A model generated the notes under the pieces. It was not told where the DNA came from, did no database searches, and saw nothing but the letters and a program-made list of their open reading frames with translations. A stretch of 64,000 bases of DNA from Chlamydiales bacterium (lineage in GTDB: Bacteria > Chlamydiota > Chlamydiia > Chlamydiales > JAAKFR01): contig JAJACK010000001.1 in assembly GCA_022601535.1 (NCBI GenBank), positions 217,764 through 281,763 on the forward strand, written 5' to 3'. Below are positions 56,355 through 64,000 of the stretch, one piece after another. The position numbers and the translations under genes are program-made. Every line of letters begins with the position of its first letter. Positions within the stretch are counted from its first letter, which is position 1.

Positions 56355-56679
56355 TCTAGAAGAGAGAAGCGAATAAGTCAAAGCTTGAGACTTCGAAATA
56401 GTCAAAACAAAAAAAATTACACATTTTAAATCAATGCACATGTATTTTTTAATCGTTTTTTTTAATAATAACGAGGAGTTTAATATGACTATAATACTTG
56501 TTTATGAGTTAGCGGATGTGCCGAATTGAAATGTCTCGCATATTCAATCACAATTGCTGTGCTTTAGCTATGAATGGACACTTGCCCTTCTCCCTCAGAG
56601 GAAATGCTGCCTTCTTCCTTTATGATCAGGTCTAACTGCGAGACTTGGTGACCTACCTTAAGATTTGAATTGTTACAAC
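56355..56679. other. Intergenic region with possible gene remnants
   Basis: A 325-bp gap upstream of prfB and downstream of a leftward GT2 gene. It holds GAGGAG (56473-56478) and an ATG at 56484 that opens only 14 codons (MTIILVYELADVPN) on the plus strand. On the minus strand there is an open stretch ending EEGSISSEGEGQVSIHS-stop near 56570. Neither is a recognisable gene. They may be decayed ends of an inserted element. A 9-bp inverted repeat (AAGATTTGA / TCAAATCTT) lies at 56660-56688. Confidence 0.4.
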
Positions 56680-57591
56680 TCAAATCTTAAAATGGCTGAT
56701 GTTTGAATTGTTGTTGTACCGGCGTAAGAACTTCTTTTTCCTCTTTGTATAGAAATAGTAGGGCCAATATTTTGGGCTCCAGCACAGTTTAGAAGAGCAA
56801 TGTTCATACAAAGAGGCGAGAGATCCCGATTGGAAAAACCGTTTCTGCACTGCTATAGACTGCTCCTCGACCTTATTTAAAACAGCTTCCGTCGTCTCTT
56901 TCATGACAGATTTATCACTAAATTGTGCTGTAGAAAAATTTTTCTTATGGTAACGGATGACAGATAAACCTTCAGGGAGATAAATCACCCCATACCGAAA
57001 AGCGATGCAGAGAAGGAGAAACCAATCGGTAAAATGTTTCAATTTCTCATCATATCCCCCCAGCTCTTCTAAGTATTGCCGCTTGATAATCGAGGTGTGA
57101 CCAGGAATCGAGAAATTGCGCCTCATCATCGCCTCTGATGCCTCTTCTGGAGAGAGACAAACAGTCGTCTGGCTCTCTAGTAGTTTCACTTTTGTTATCT
57201 CATTTGGCTTTGGTTCATGACAATTGAGGTTGTCAGAACAACAGATCCCAACAGATGGGTTTGACAATAACGCATCCATCGTCTTTTTTAAAAAACCAGG
57301 CAACCGAAAATCGTCCGAAGCCATCGCATGGTAATACTCCCCTTCCGAGCGGCGAAAAGCTTGATTAGCAGATCGAATAACTCCTTGATTTTCCTTGTTT
57401 TGGAAAAACCTTATCCTCTGATCTTGCTTCCTATATCGATCGATAATCTCAACACTACGATCGGTTGAACAGTCATCGAGAATGACAAATTCAAAATCGG
57501 AAAAAGTTTGATTTAAGACAGACTCAATACATTGGGGAAGATACTGTTCATAATTGTAATTGATCAAACAAACAGATAATTTTGGCTTCAT
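56680..57591 (-). CDS. Family 2 glycosyltransferase
   Basis: A 303-residue GT2 enzyme. The N-terminal GT-A fold has VCLINYNYEQYLPQCIESVL, LDDCSTDRS and MASDDF (DxD-type). GHTSIIKRQYLEELGGYDE and FTDWFLLL match the acceptor region of sugar transferases used in LPS or capsule assembly. Basic C-terminus, no membrane helices. It begins six bp after the UDP-sugar pyrophosphorylase gene, so the two share a transcript. The sugar is unknown. Confidence 0.83.
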   Translation of the reverse strand: MKPKLSVCLINYNYEQYLPQCIESVLNQTFSDFEFVILDDCSTDRSVEIIDRYRKQDQRIRFFQNKENQGVIRSANQAFRRSEGEYYHAMASDDFRLPGFLKKTMDALLSNPSVGICCSDNLNCHEPKPNEITKVKLLESQTTVCLSPEEASEAMMRRNFSIPGHTSIIKRQYLEELGGYDEKLKHFTDWFLLLCIAFRYGVIYLPEGLSVIRYHKKNFSTAQFSDKSVMKETTEAVLNKVEEQSIAVQKRFFQSGSLASLYEHCSSKLCWSPKYWPYYFYTKRKKKFLRRYNNNSNISHFKI

Positions 57592-57597
57592 TTTTCC

Positions 57598-59217
57598 CTA
57601 GCTCAATATTTGATTTTCAGCATTGTACTCGTTATCAACATGGAGAACAAGAGGCTCTTTCCCTCGGTTATGAATAGTGACATTTTTGAGAGAGCACCGC
57701 CCGTTGCCAACAATTGTAAGACTCCCATCAAGGTCCAGATTTTCAATGTATACATCTGCAATTTCAAGATTGAGCGTTGAACCTTTGGCAATCCGTCCCC
57801 CTTTTAACTTCTGCTCGATCATTGAATAGAGGGGCCCCAAAGTAGGTTTGTAGGTAAAATGGACAGCAGCCCCCTCTTTGAGAAAGGTCTCTTTATCCAC
57901 CATCGGTGGAAGCTCAAATCCACACTGCTTGAGAAGCTCATAGCCGTTACGCATTTGATCAAATAACGCCCCTTGTGGGGTTTCAAGCAGGTCTCCTTGA
58001 AACTTCCGCTTTGTAGCAGAAATGGTTTTGTGGCGCGCATTGTAGGTGACAAAACTCTCTTTTGCATCGATCACATCACTGATACTCTGCATCATCGATT
58101 CCAACCGCCCCCTGTCTGTATTCTTCATGTTCACCAATAACCCTTGAAGAGGATGCTTGGTGATAATCGGTAAAATTTTCTCGATATTGGCATAGAGTAA
58201 ATTGGTATTGGCCGGAAACTCAAAAGAGAGGTCTTCATCTGCAAGTTCTGTGTATTCAATGTTAGAAACACACTTGCCATCAACCAGGACAAGGACTCCT
58301 TCTGCCGCCCCTTTGAGTCGATCACATGAAGCAAAGCCAAATGTTTTTTTCTTTAAAGCTCCATACCCCAATAAAGAGAGAAGAGATCCATCCACCCCTC
58401 CAATTGGGTTGTTGATCTGTCGGATAAGGAGATGTTTTTTCCCCTGTTTTTGAAACCAATCAAAGACGCCAGCTGTATACGCTGTGTGCCAAAGTGCTCC
58501 ATGCCCATTTGGAGCCATCTCACCAGTCCACTCCCCTTCCTTTGTGATGATTGGAGTCATCAGCTGGGAAAAGAACCGAAAGCTCTCCTTGGGACGGGAA
58601 AACCACCCTCGCTCTTCACAATGGTCCAGTACACACTTCTGATTCTCTTCTGAGGTCATCAAAGCGATTGGAATTGTCACTTTTTTGCCAAAGCGTTGAA
58701 AATAGAGATGTTCTTTTGCCTCAACATCACGGATCAACCCCTCCAAAAGAGAATAACCTGCAAAAGGGAGGAGAGCCGCTGGTAGGGGAGTTCCATCCTC
58801 TGCACGAAAATCGAGCCTCGATCCCAAACCTCCCACGGGGTAGATCTCTCCCATCTCGGGGATTGCCAAAATCCCCTCTTCAACAAAAGATTCCTCCCTC
58901 AAGTCTGGTCCCAAAACGGGGCTTAATCGATCGAAATTCTTTTTTCTTACCCCTTCAATTAACTCTAAAAAAGTGGTGTGGTAACCAATTAAACCTCCAA
59001 TTGGAGCATAAAATCGATCGAGCTCTAAATACACTTTTTCATCCACCGGAAGGAGATGTTCTTGCCCAATTGCAAGTAAAGAGAGTTCCACAAGTGTTGT
59101 TTTATTAGAACAAAGCTCCTTTTGGAGAAGAGCTATTTTCTCTTTTTCCTCTCGGATTCCCTTCAGTTTAGAAATAAGATGAGAAATTTTATTTTTATTT
59201 ATACTACTTATCATCAA
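57598..59217 (-). CDS. UTP-sugar-1-phosphate uridylyltransferase (UDPGP/UAP family)
   Basis: A 539-residue enzyme of the eukaryote-type UDP-sugar pyrophosphorylase family, which makes UDP-glucose or UDP-GlcNAc from UTP and the sugar 1-phosphate. The N-terminal nucleotide loop is YPVGGLGSRLDF. Other segments of the family are LMTSEENQ, MAPNGHGALWHTAYTAG, NNPIGGVDGSLLSLLGYG and the central NIEYTELAD. The C-terminal part forms a beta-helix-like tail. It can feed the UDP-sugar dehydrogenase and glycosyltransferases elsewhere in the window. Substrate is inferred from the family only. Confidence 0.85.
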   Translation of the reverse strand: MMISSINKNKISHLISKLKGIREEKEKIALLQKELCSNKTTLVELSLLAIGQEHLLPVDEKVYLELDRFYAPIGGLIGYHTTFLELIEGVRKKNFDRLSPVLGPDLREESFVEEGILAIPEMGEIYPVGGLGSRLDFRAEDGTPLPAALLPFAGYSLLEGLIRDVEAKEHLYFQRFGKKVTIPIALMTSEENQKCVLDHCEERGWFSRPKESFRFFSQLMTPIITKEGEWTGEMAPNGHGALWHTAYTAGVFDWFQKQGKKHLLIRQINNPIGGVDGSLLSLLGYGALKKKTFGFASCDRLKGAAEGVLVLVDGKCVSNIEYTELADEDLSFEFPANTNLLYANIEKILPIITKHPLQGLLVNMKNTDRGRLESMMQSISDVIDAKESFVTYNARHKTISATKRKFQGDLLETPQGALFDQMRNGYELLKQCGFELPPMVDKETFLKEGAAVHFTYKPTLGPLYSMIEQKLKGGRIAKGSTLNLEIADVYIENLDLDGSLTIVGNGRCSLKNVTIHNRGKEPLVLHVDNEYNAENQILS

Positions 59218-59346
59218 TTGTTTAAAAAAATACCTCTCTAGTGGTCCTTCAAATTCTTTTGACTAGAAACTGACAAGCACGATAAAAGAATTGGAATGAT
59301 AGTGTAAATCATTTTCCTCCACTGAGGAGAAGAAGGAGAAATTTTT

Positions 59347-59607
59347 ATGGCCCCGAAAAAGAAAAATAGTGCGTTTATGCAGCCCGTTGAAGTGAGTGAA
59401 GTGCTCGAAGATGTCATTGGGCCAGGTCCAATGCCACGCACAGAAGTGATTAAAAAACTTTGGGTTTATATCAAAAAGAACAAGTGCCAAGATCAAAAAA
59501 ACAAGCGAAACATCATCCCTGATGCAAAGCTTGCAAAAGTTTTTGGATCTAAAAGTGCCATTGATATGTTCCAAATGACAAAGAAAGTGTCTAAACACTT
59601 AACCTAA
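59347..59607 (+). CDS. SWIB/MDM2-domain protein
   Basis: An 86-residue protein made almost entirely of a SWIB domain (AFMQPVEVSEVLEDVIG, MPRTEVIKKLWVYIKKN, NIIPDAKLAKVFGSK). This eukaryote-type chromatin-associated fold is rare in bacteria outside Chlamydiota, where it is a conserved single gene (CT460 in C. trachomatis, from memory). It has Lys-rich ends and may bind DNA. AAGGAGAAATTTTT precedes the start. It stands alone between the UDP-sugar gene (leftward) and the phosphoesterase. Confidence 0.93.
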   Translation: MAPKKKNSAFMQPVEVSEVLEDVIGPGPMPRTEVIKKLWVYIKKNKCQDQKNKRNIIPDAKLAKVFGSKSAIDMFQMTKKVSKHLT

Positions 59608-59669
59608 AACTTAAAGTTTAAAGTCCTTGATTTTCTTGATTTATTCATTATAATCAAGGGCTTTAAATT

Positions 59670-60617
59670 ATGTCTTTAGCTTTTGATCTAATCAGTATTT
59701 GTTCTATAATTGGAATTTGGCCTCGCTATATCGAGCCTTCCATTCTCAAAACAACAAGACTGGATTGGCCCCTTGAAAAAAATGAGCGACACCTCAATGG
59801 CTTGACCGTCGTTCAAATCTCTGACCTCCATTTTAACAGAGCAACTTCAGAACGTTTTTTAAATAAAATTGTTCGTCGTACGATGCGACAAAAGCCCGAT
59901 CTCATCCTTTTCACAGGCGATTTTATCTGCCACTCTCGCCTAGAAGATGGAGAGCGGCTCAAAACATTTCTCTGCAAGCTCCAAGCCCCTCTAGGGTGTT
60001 ACTGCACCTTGGGGAATCACGATTATAACCAATATATCAGCCTCAGCCGAGAAGGGATCTATGATGTAGTCTCTCGCCCCAATCCTTTGAACGCAATTTG
60101 CCATGGCATTCGAATTCTCTTTTCAAAGCAATCGATCCAGTACAAAGTCTCTGATAAAGCGCGCTCTTGCCTCCCTTCGCCTCCTCTTTTAGAGCTTTTA
60201 GACAAAACCCCTTTCACTCTTCTAGAAAATGCAACAATAACCCTTCCCATAGGTCTCAATATTACAGGCCTTGGAGAGTATTCAACAGCTCGGTGTCGAC
60301 CCAAAACCGCCTTTGCAGGCTTTGACAAGCGGTACCCAGGCATCGCCCTTTCTCACAATCCCGATACATTTGAAGAGCTCTCCACCTACCCTGCTAAATG
60401 GACTCTCTGCGGCCACACCCATGGAGAGCAGATCCATCTTCCCTTTTGCCGCTTTCTATCGAGAAAACTCGCCCGCCTTCAATATCCCAACTACACGCGC
60501 GGCTTATTTGAAAAAGAGAACAAAAAATTGTACGTCAGCCGTGGAGTTGGAGCTCCCAAACCATTTCGTTTCTGTTCTCCTCCAGAAATTGTTGTGATCA
60601 AAGGAGTTGAAAAATGA
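59670..60617 (+). CDS. Calcineurin-like metallophosphoesterase (YaeI/LpxG-like)
   Basis: A 315-residue phosphoesterase with an N-terminal hydrophobic segment. Metal-binding motifs are ISDLHFN, TGDFICHSR, GNHDYN and CGHTHGEQIHLP, a full set. In Chlamydia the homologue in this position (CT461) acts as LpxG, removing UMP from UDP-2,3-diacylglucosamine in lipid A synthesis (literature from memory). The GNHD and GHTH motifs support that class. Its stop overlaps the ispD start by four bases. An inverted repeat (AAAGTCCTTGATT / AATCAAGGGCTTT) lies just before the ATG. Confidence 0.88.
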   Translation: MSLAFDLISICSIIGIWPRYIEPSILKTTRLDWPLEKNERHLNGLTVVQISDLHFNRATSERFLNKIVRRTMRQKPDLILFTGDFICHSRLEDGERLKTFLCKLQAPLGCYCTLGNHDYNQYISLSREGIYDVVSRPNPLNAICHGIRILFSKQSIQYKVSDKARSCLPSPPLLELLDKTPFTLLENATITLPIGLNITGLGEYSTARCRPKTAFAGFDKRYPGIALSHNPDTFEELSTYPAKWTLCGHTHGEQIHLPFCRFLSRKLARLQYPNYTRGLFEKENKKLYVSRGVGAPKPFRFCSPPEIVVIKGVEK

Positions 60618-61276
60618 GTGTCAGTGTCATCCTATTAGCTGGAGGAAAAGGATCTCGGATGAAGAGTCAACTCCCGAAGCAATTTATCGAACTTGGAGGA
60701 AAACCAATTGCCTACCACAGTCTCGAAATTTTTCTCTCTAACCCCACTGTACACGAAGTGATTGTTGTCTGTGATCCCATCTACCACTCCTATTTCTCAA
60801 GCTACCCAGTGAAGTTTGCAAAGCCAGGTAAACGGAGACAAGACTCTCTTTTCAATGGCCTTAAAATTGCCACACACAAGTGGATTTGTATCCACGATTC
60901 GGTCCGACCTTTTATCACACAGAAGATGCTAAAGCGACTATTTAAAGCAGGAAAAGAAGGAGGAGCGGCAACACTTGGTGTCCCGATGAAATGGACGGTA
61001 AAAGTATGTGATGCAAGCAAAAGGGTTGAAAAAACACTCAATCGAGATCACTTGTGGGAAGCTCAAACCCCTCAGCTCATTTCAAAAGGAGTTCTAAAAG
61101 CAGGGTTTGAATATGCGATCGAACACAATGTTACAGCCACTGATGACGTCTCTTTAGTAGAACTTATCGACCACCCTGTCCAAATGGTTGAGGGAGCTTA
61201 CAACAACCTGAAAATCACCACACCTGAAGATCTTGCCATCGCCACCCTCTACAGTGAGAAATCCCTTGAGGTATAA
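60614..61276 (+). CDS. ispD: 2-C-methyl-D-erythritol 4-phosphate cytidylyltransferase
   Basis: A 220-residue MEP-pathway enzyme that couples MEP to CTP. VILLAGGKGSRMKSQLPKQF is the CTP-binding loop, HDSVRPFI the catalytic/substrate region, and TDDVSLVE a conserved C-terminal block. It is coupled to the phosphoesterase and overlaps truA. IspF for the same pathway is at 18.1 kb in this window. Confidence 0.95.
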   Translation: MSVSVILLAGGKGSRMKSQLPKQFIELGGKPIAYHSLEIFLSNPTVHEVIVVCDPIYHSYFSSYPVKFAKPGKRRQDSLFNGLKIATHKWICIHDSVRPFITQKMLKRLFKAGKEGGAATLGVPMKWTVKVCDASKRVEKTLNRDHLWEAQTPQLISKGVLKAGFEYAIEHNVTATDDVSLVELIDHPVQMVEGAYNNLKITTPEDLAIATLYSEKSLEV

Positions 61277-62042
61277 ATTACTCATCAGCTACGACGGAAC
61301 AGACTATAGTGGATGGCAGATTCAACCCAATGCCTCCTCCATCCAAGAAGAGATTGAAAAAGCGCTTGCCACCTATCTGCGACAACCCGTCCGCTTGATT
61401 GGATCTGGGAGAACAGATGCAGGTGTGCATGCACTTGGGCAAGTTGCCCATTTTAAATGGGAAGAGGCGATCGACCTCTCCCAAGCATTTTTTGCCCTAA
61501 ATGGCCTTCTTCCTCCTTCTATTCGCATCAATGAGATTGAAAAAGTAGAGGAGACATTTCACGCACAATATTCAGCTAAAGGGAAGATCTACCACTACCA
61601 CATTTGGACAACTCGCCCTTTAAGCCCCATCTACCGCCGCTACCACACCTATTTCCCCTACCCTCTCTCTCTTCCTCTTCTCAAAGAAGCTGCAAAATGC
61701 TTTATAGGAACACACGACTTCACCACCTTTGCCAATGTTGGGAGCTGTGTTAAAACAGCTGTGCGCCACCTCAGCCGGATCGATTGTATCGAGCAAGAAG
61801 GAGGGTTTCGACTCGAATTTGAAGGGAGTGGATTTCTCTACAAAATGGTGCGCAATATTACAGGAATTTTGCTTGAAGTTGGAACAGAAAAACGGAGGAT
61901 CGAAGAGATCCCTTCCCTTTTTGCTGCAAAGGATCGACGAAAAATTGGAATGGCAGCACCGGCGACAGGTCTTTTCCTCAAGCAAGTACTCTATCCAACT
62001 CCACAAGAGTTGGAACATGAGCAAACGTCATCTCAGAGCTGA
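61233..62042 (+). CDS. truA: tRNA pseudouridine(38-40) synthase
   Basis: A TruA pseudouridine synthase of about 260 residues, converting uridines 38-40 in the anticodon arm. SGRTDAGVHALGQVAHF carries the catalytic Asp. The family N-terminus YKLLISYDGTDYSGWQIQ starts at residue 14. ATG 61233 lies within ispD; TTG at 61266 fits the family start better. Its 3' end overlaps the leftward HAD gene by 65 bp. Confidence 0.95.
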   Translation: MPSPPSTVRNPLRYKLLISYDGTDYSGWQIQPNASSIQEEIEKALATYLRQPVRLIGSGRTDAGVHALGQVAHFKWEEAIDLSQAFFALNGLLPPSIRINEIEKVEETFHAQYSAKGKIYHYHIWTTRPLSPIYRRYHTYFPYPLSLPLLKEAAKCFIGTHDFTTFANVGSCVKTAVRHLSRIDCIEQEGGFRLEFEGSGFLYKMVRNITGILLEVGTEKRRIEEIPSLFAAKDRRKIGMAAPATGLFLKQVLYPTPQELEHEQTSSQS

Positions 62043-62655
62043 GCTCTTTAAGCTCTTCTTTCCCCAATAATTTTGTGACAAGAATTGCCTTTGCCTCTGT
62101 CTTTGTCAAAGCTTGTAACCCCCTTGGAGCATCTTCAAATCCGATGATTTGATCCCCCGGTTTTGCAAACTTTGAAATTGCCAGCTGGTAACACTCAGGA
62201 TGAGGCTTGGGATTTTCATAATCTTCTCGAGTGATCCAATGAGAGATCGAATTTAAAATTGGATGGTGTTTTTGAAGCACCCTCATCTGTTCAATCGGAG
62301 AGTGTGTCACCACACAACTTTGAATCTCAGCCTCTGAGACCGCTTTGATCAACGACTCAACCCCAGGCATCAATGTTGTTCCCATCTCGGCCAAAATTTT
62401 GAGATACATCTTTTTTTTCTCCAGATAAAATGTCTCCCACCCCTCGACTAAGTCTGGGTACTCTTTTGTCAATTTCTTCCTCAATCCATTGGCAGAAAAA
62501 GTGGCGACCTGTGCATATTGGTGTTCATCCCAATTGAGTTGCCAACCCCGGTTGGCCAACGCCGTTTTGTAGGCTAGAAAATGCAGTTTTTCCGTATCGG
62601 CCAAAAGGCCATCAAAATCAAAAAGAAAGAGTTGATAGTTGTGAATCCAATCCAT
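61978..62655 (-). CDS. HAD-superfamily phosphatase (phosphoglycolate/beta-phosphoglucomutase type)
   Basis: A 225-residue HAD hydrolase. Motif I LFDFDGLLADTEKLHF has the nucleophilic Asp, VVTHSP is motif II, and IIGFEDAPRGLQA is motif IV. A four-helix cap is inserted after motif I, typical of phosphoglycolate phosphatases. Substrate unresolved. In C. trachomatis a gene annotated as phosphoglycolate phosphatase follows truA (from memory). It converges on truA. Confidence 0.9.
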   Translation of the reverse strand: MDWIHNYQLFLFDFDGLLADTEKLHFLAYKTALANRGWQLNWDEHQYAQVATFSANGLRKKLTKEYPDLVEGWETFYLEKKKMYLKILAEMGTTLMPGVESLIKAVSEAEIQSCVVTHSPIEQMRVLQKHHPILNSISHWITREDYENPKPHPECYQLAISKFAKPGDQIIGFEDAPRGLQALTKTEAKAILVTKLLGKEELKELSSEMTFAHVPTLVELDRVLA

Positions 62656-63378
62656 GCCATTTACTATACCCTAACACTTCTTTTACTCATAGGATGCCAG
62701 TCATCTGGCAAAGAGACCGCCAAAGGAGAGTATCTTTTCCGGAACCACGATGAATACCACTACGCAGCTCTCCCTAAAACGCCCCTCACCCTCCCCTCAT
62801 ACCCTTGGAAACAAAATCTCATCGGCGGCTACCCCCGCATCACCAAACAATTTTTCCGGTGCAACTGCCAAACACACGGCCTTCCACTCCGAGAAGGAGA
62901 AGAGTTTATCTACCCCTGCTTGATCGAGCTTCTCAACTTCATCCAGGAGAAGACCGAAAAAAAAGTGCTCATCACCTGCGGTCACCGATGTCCCACCCAC
63001 AACACAGCTGCTGATCCCACCTCCTATAACTGGGGATCGAAACATCAGCTCGCTGCAGAAGTTGATTTCTATCTCGAAGGAATGACAATGGAAAAAGAGC
63101 ACATGCTCAAACTGATCAAAGAATTTTATGAAAAGAGCCACCCAGAGGAGAAAGCGTATCTCACCTTTGAGCGGTACAAGAGAGAAGGGATCAATGTCTC
63201 CACCCTCCCCTGGTACAACAAAGAGATCTTTATCAAATACTATTTACCCGGGGAAGGACGAGATCTTGATAACCAACATTCTGAGCCATACCTCGGGATA
63301 CAAGTGCGCTACGACCGTGATTTGAAGAAACAAGTCACTTTTGATCAAACGCAAGTTGAAAACTATCTAAGAGATTGA
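62641..63378 (+). CDS. Lipoprotein with M15-peptidase-like motif
   Basis: A lipoprotein of about 245 residues. GTG at 62641 gives VNPIHAIYYTLTLLLLIGC, a signal with lipobox LIGC; the frame is open to 62581 but that part overlaps the HAD gene. The centre reads CGHRCPTHN then SKHQLAAEVDFYL, similar to the SxHxxGxAxDF zinc motif of VanY/M15 D-Ala-D-Ala carboxypeptidases. Such an enzyme could trim the scant chlamydial peptidoglycan. The match covers only two motif blocks, so this is tentative. The position matches CT465. Confidence 0.72.
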   Translation: MNPIHAIYYTLTLLLLIGCQSSGKETAKGEYLFRNHDEYHYAALPKTPLTLPSYPWKQNLIGGYPRITKQFFRCNCQTHGLPLREGEEFIYPCLIELLNFIQEKTEKKVLITCGHRCPTHNTAADPTSYNWGSKHQLAAEVDFYLEGMTMEKEHMLKLIKEFYEKSHPEEKAYLTFERYKREGINVSTLPWYNKEIFIKYYLPGEGRDLDNQHSEPYLGIQVRYDRDLKKQVTFDQTQVENYLRD

Positions 63379-63394
63379 TAACATGTTTGCCCAT

Positions 63395-63477
63395 GCCGGC
63401 GTGGCGAAATGGTAGACGCGGTAGATTCAAAATCTACTTCTAGCAATAGAGTGTTGGTTCGAGTCCAATCGCCGGCA
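63395..63477 (+). tRNA. tRNA-Leu (anticodon CAA)
   Basis: An 83-nt gene. The acceptor stem GCCGGCG pairs with CGCCGGC and the discriminator is A, as needed for LeuRS. The anticodon stem GTAGA/TCTAC encloses the loop TTCAAAA with anticodon CAA, reading UUG codons. The T-arm has GGTTCGAGTCC. The long variable arm (TTCTAGCAATAGAGT) is typical of class II tRNA-Leu. CCA is not encoded. Confidence 0.95.
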
Positions 63478-63478
63478 G

Positions 63479-64000
63479 TTAAACCCTCTGCTTTCTCTTC
63501 CCAGCCCTATTTCCTTGAGAAGGGGCTAAAACTGTGATTAAACTGTTAAGCTCCACAAGATCTTCAGGAGTCCACCCTTTAGAAATAGAAGCTGTATAAG
63601 CTCGATGAGAGTGAAAAGAAAGAGTTGGATCCGTTGTTTGTAACCACTCCAACCCAATTTCATAGAGGTTAGAATCCGAAGTACGCTCCTCATAGCGGTT
63701 GATATAACAACACCCTTCCCGCTTCCCATTATCCTTAAATTGAGCCTCAAAAGCAGCTTCACTTACAGACGTACCATTCATTTTACACTCTTCTAACAGA
63801 GGGAAAAGGAAACCAGCAAGGTAGTAGATACGGTTTGCTGCAAGATTGATCTTTTCTTCTTCTCCTTCAGCTGAAAAATCAGCTATCTTAGAGGGAGGGA
63901 CATAAATAAAATTTCTCTCTTGAGAAGGATAAATTACGCCAAATCGATGACCAACTAAAACCGTGTCTGAAACAAACTCATCCCCAAAAACTTTAACAAG
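63479..64000 (-). CDS. Hypothetical protein, N-terminus beyond window (partial)
   Basis: A leftward frame open from the right edge to 63479, at least 173 residues. No recognised domain. A frame from ATG 63781 is internal: the coding pattern continues upstream (EEEKINLAANRIYYLAGFLF). Moderately aromatic, C-terminus basic (GNRAGKRKQRV). It ends two bp from the 3' end of the tRNA-Leu gene. Confidence 0.6.
   Translation of the reverse strand, partial: LVKVFGDEFVSDTVLVGHRFGVIYPSQERNFIYVPPSKIADFSAEGEEEKINLAANRIYYLAGFLFPLLEECKMNGTSVSEAAFEAQFKDNGKREGCCYINRYEERTSDSNLYEIGLEWLQTTDPTLSFHSHRAYTASISKGWTPEDLVELNSLITVLAPSQGNRAGKRKQRV

Noticed and set aside
59608..59669. Inverted repeat before the metallophosphoesterase as an intrinsic terminator of the SWIB gene.
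   Set aside because: The loop is long (about 19 bases) and no T-run follows, so termination is not well supported.
63395..64000. tRNA-Leu as an integration (att) site for a mobile element.
   Set aside because: No integrase and no direct repeat of the tRNA end is visible in the window; the element could only lie beyond the right edge.

Overview
The window is almost certainly from a member of the Chlamydiota outside the Chlamydiaceae (an environmental or 'Chlamydia-like' lineage; the family cannot be fixed from sequence alone). It carries chlamydial hallmark genes: omcB and omcA (cysteine-rich envelope proteins), euo, a SWIB-domain protein, a single-chain SecDF, a MurA with Asp in place of the catalytic Cys, and an rpsL-rpsG-fusA-rpsJ-cysJ block. 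From memory, much of the gene content matches the Chlamydia trachomatis CT434-CT465 neighbourhood (ispF, cysJ, rpsJ, fusA, rpsG, rpsL, tsp, omcB, omcA, gltX, euo, recJ, secDF, uppS, cdsA, cmk, plsC, argS, murA, yebC, GNAT, prfB, swib, metallophosphoesterase, ispD, truA, HAD, CT465-like). Here it is rearranged in blocks and interrupted by lineage-specific insertions.

Layout. 0-7.5 kb: a divergent polysaccharide locus. It has a lipoprotein TPR/outer-membrane-barrel exporter broken by a frame change at an A10 tract, a four-receiver/Hpt/GGDEF-like regulator, a membrane HEAT-repeat protein and a processive GT2 synthase. 7.4-11.4 kb: leftward sugar-nucleotide and glycosyltransferase genes (NAD-dependent epimerase, UDP-sugar 6-dehydrogenase, two glycosyltransferases). 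11.5-12.5 kb: a PfkB-family kinase that appears to carry a signal peptide. 12.5-18.6 kb: str-type ribosomal operon, CysJ-like flavoprotein, BrnQ, IspF. 18.7-26.7 kb: accessory island with a secreted beta-propeller-like protein, two small bilobed-hydrophobic (Inc-like) proteins and three tandem LRR proteins whose C-terminal domain looks like an IpaH/SspH-type NEL E3 ubiquitin ligase. The three LRR genes share a promoter in which the -10 box abuts the start codon, suggesting leaderless transcripts. 26.9-29.0 kb: omcA-omcB. 29.2-39.2 kb: murA, epmB-like, metal P-type ATPase, argS, a YopT/C58-like cysteine protease, plsC-cmk-cdsA-uppS. 39.3-49.9 kb: secDF, recJ, euo, tsp, gltX. 50-56.4 kb: a large unknown protein, pabC/pabB, yebC, a SprT-like protein, GNAT and prfB with its programmed frameshift. 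56.7-59.2 kb: GT2 and a UDP-sugar pyrophosphorylase. 59.3-64 kb: SWIB, metallophosphoesterase, ispD, truA, HAD phosphatase, an M15-like lipoprotein, tRNA-Leu(CAA), and a partial unknown gene.

How it fits together: housekeeping chlamydial genes (translation, isoprenoid, phospholipid and peptidoglycan precursors, secretion) form the backbone. The insertions supply host-interaction functions (NEL-type ligases, a C58-type protease, Inc-like proteins) and surface or exopolysaccharide production. The genome is compact: six convergent gene pairs overlap at their 3' ends.
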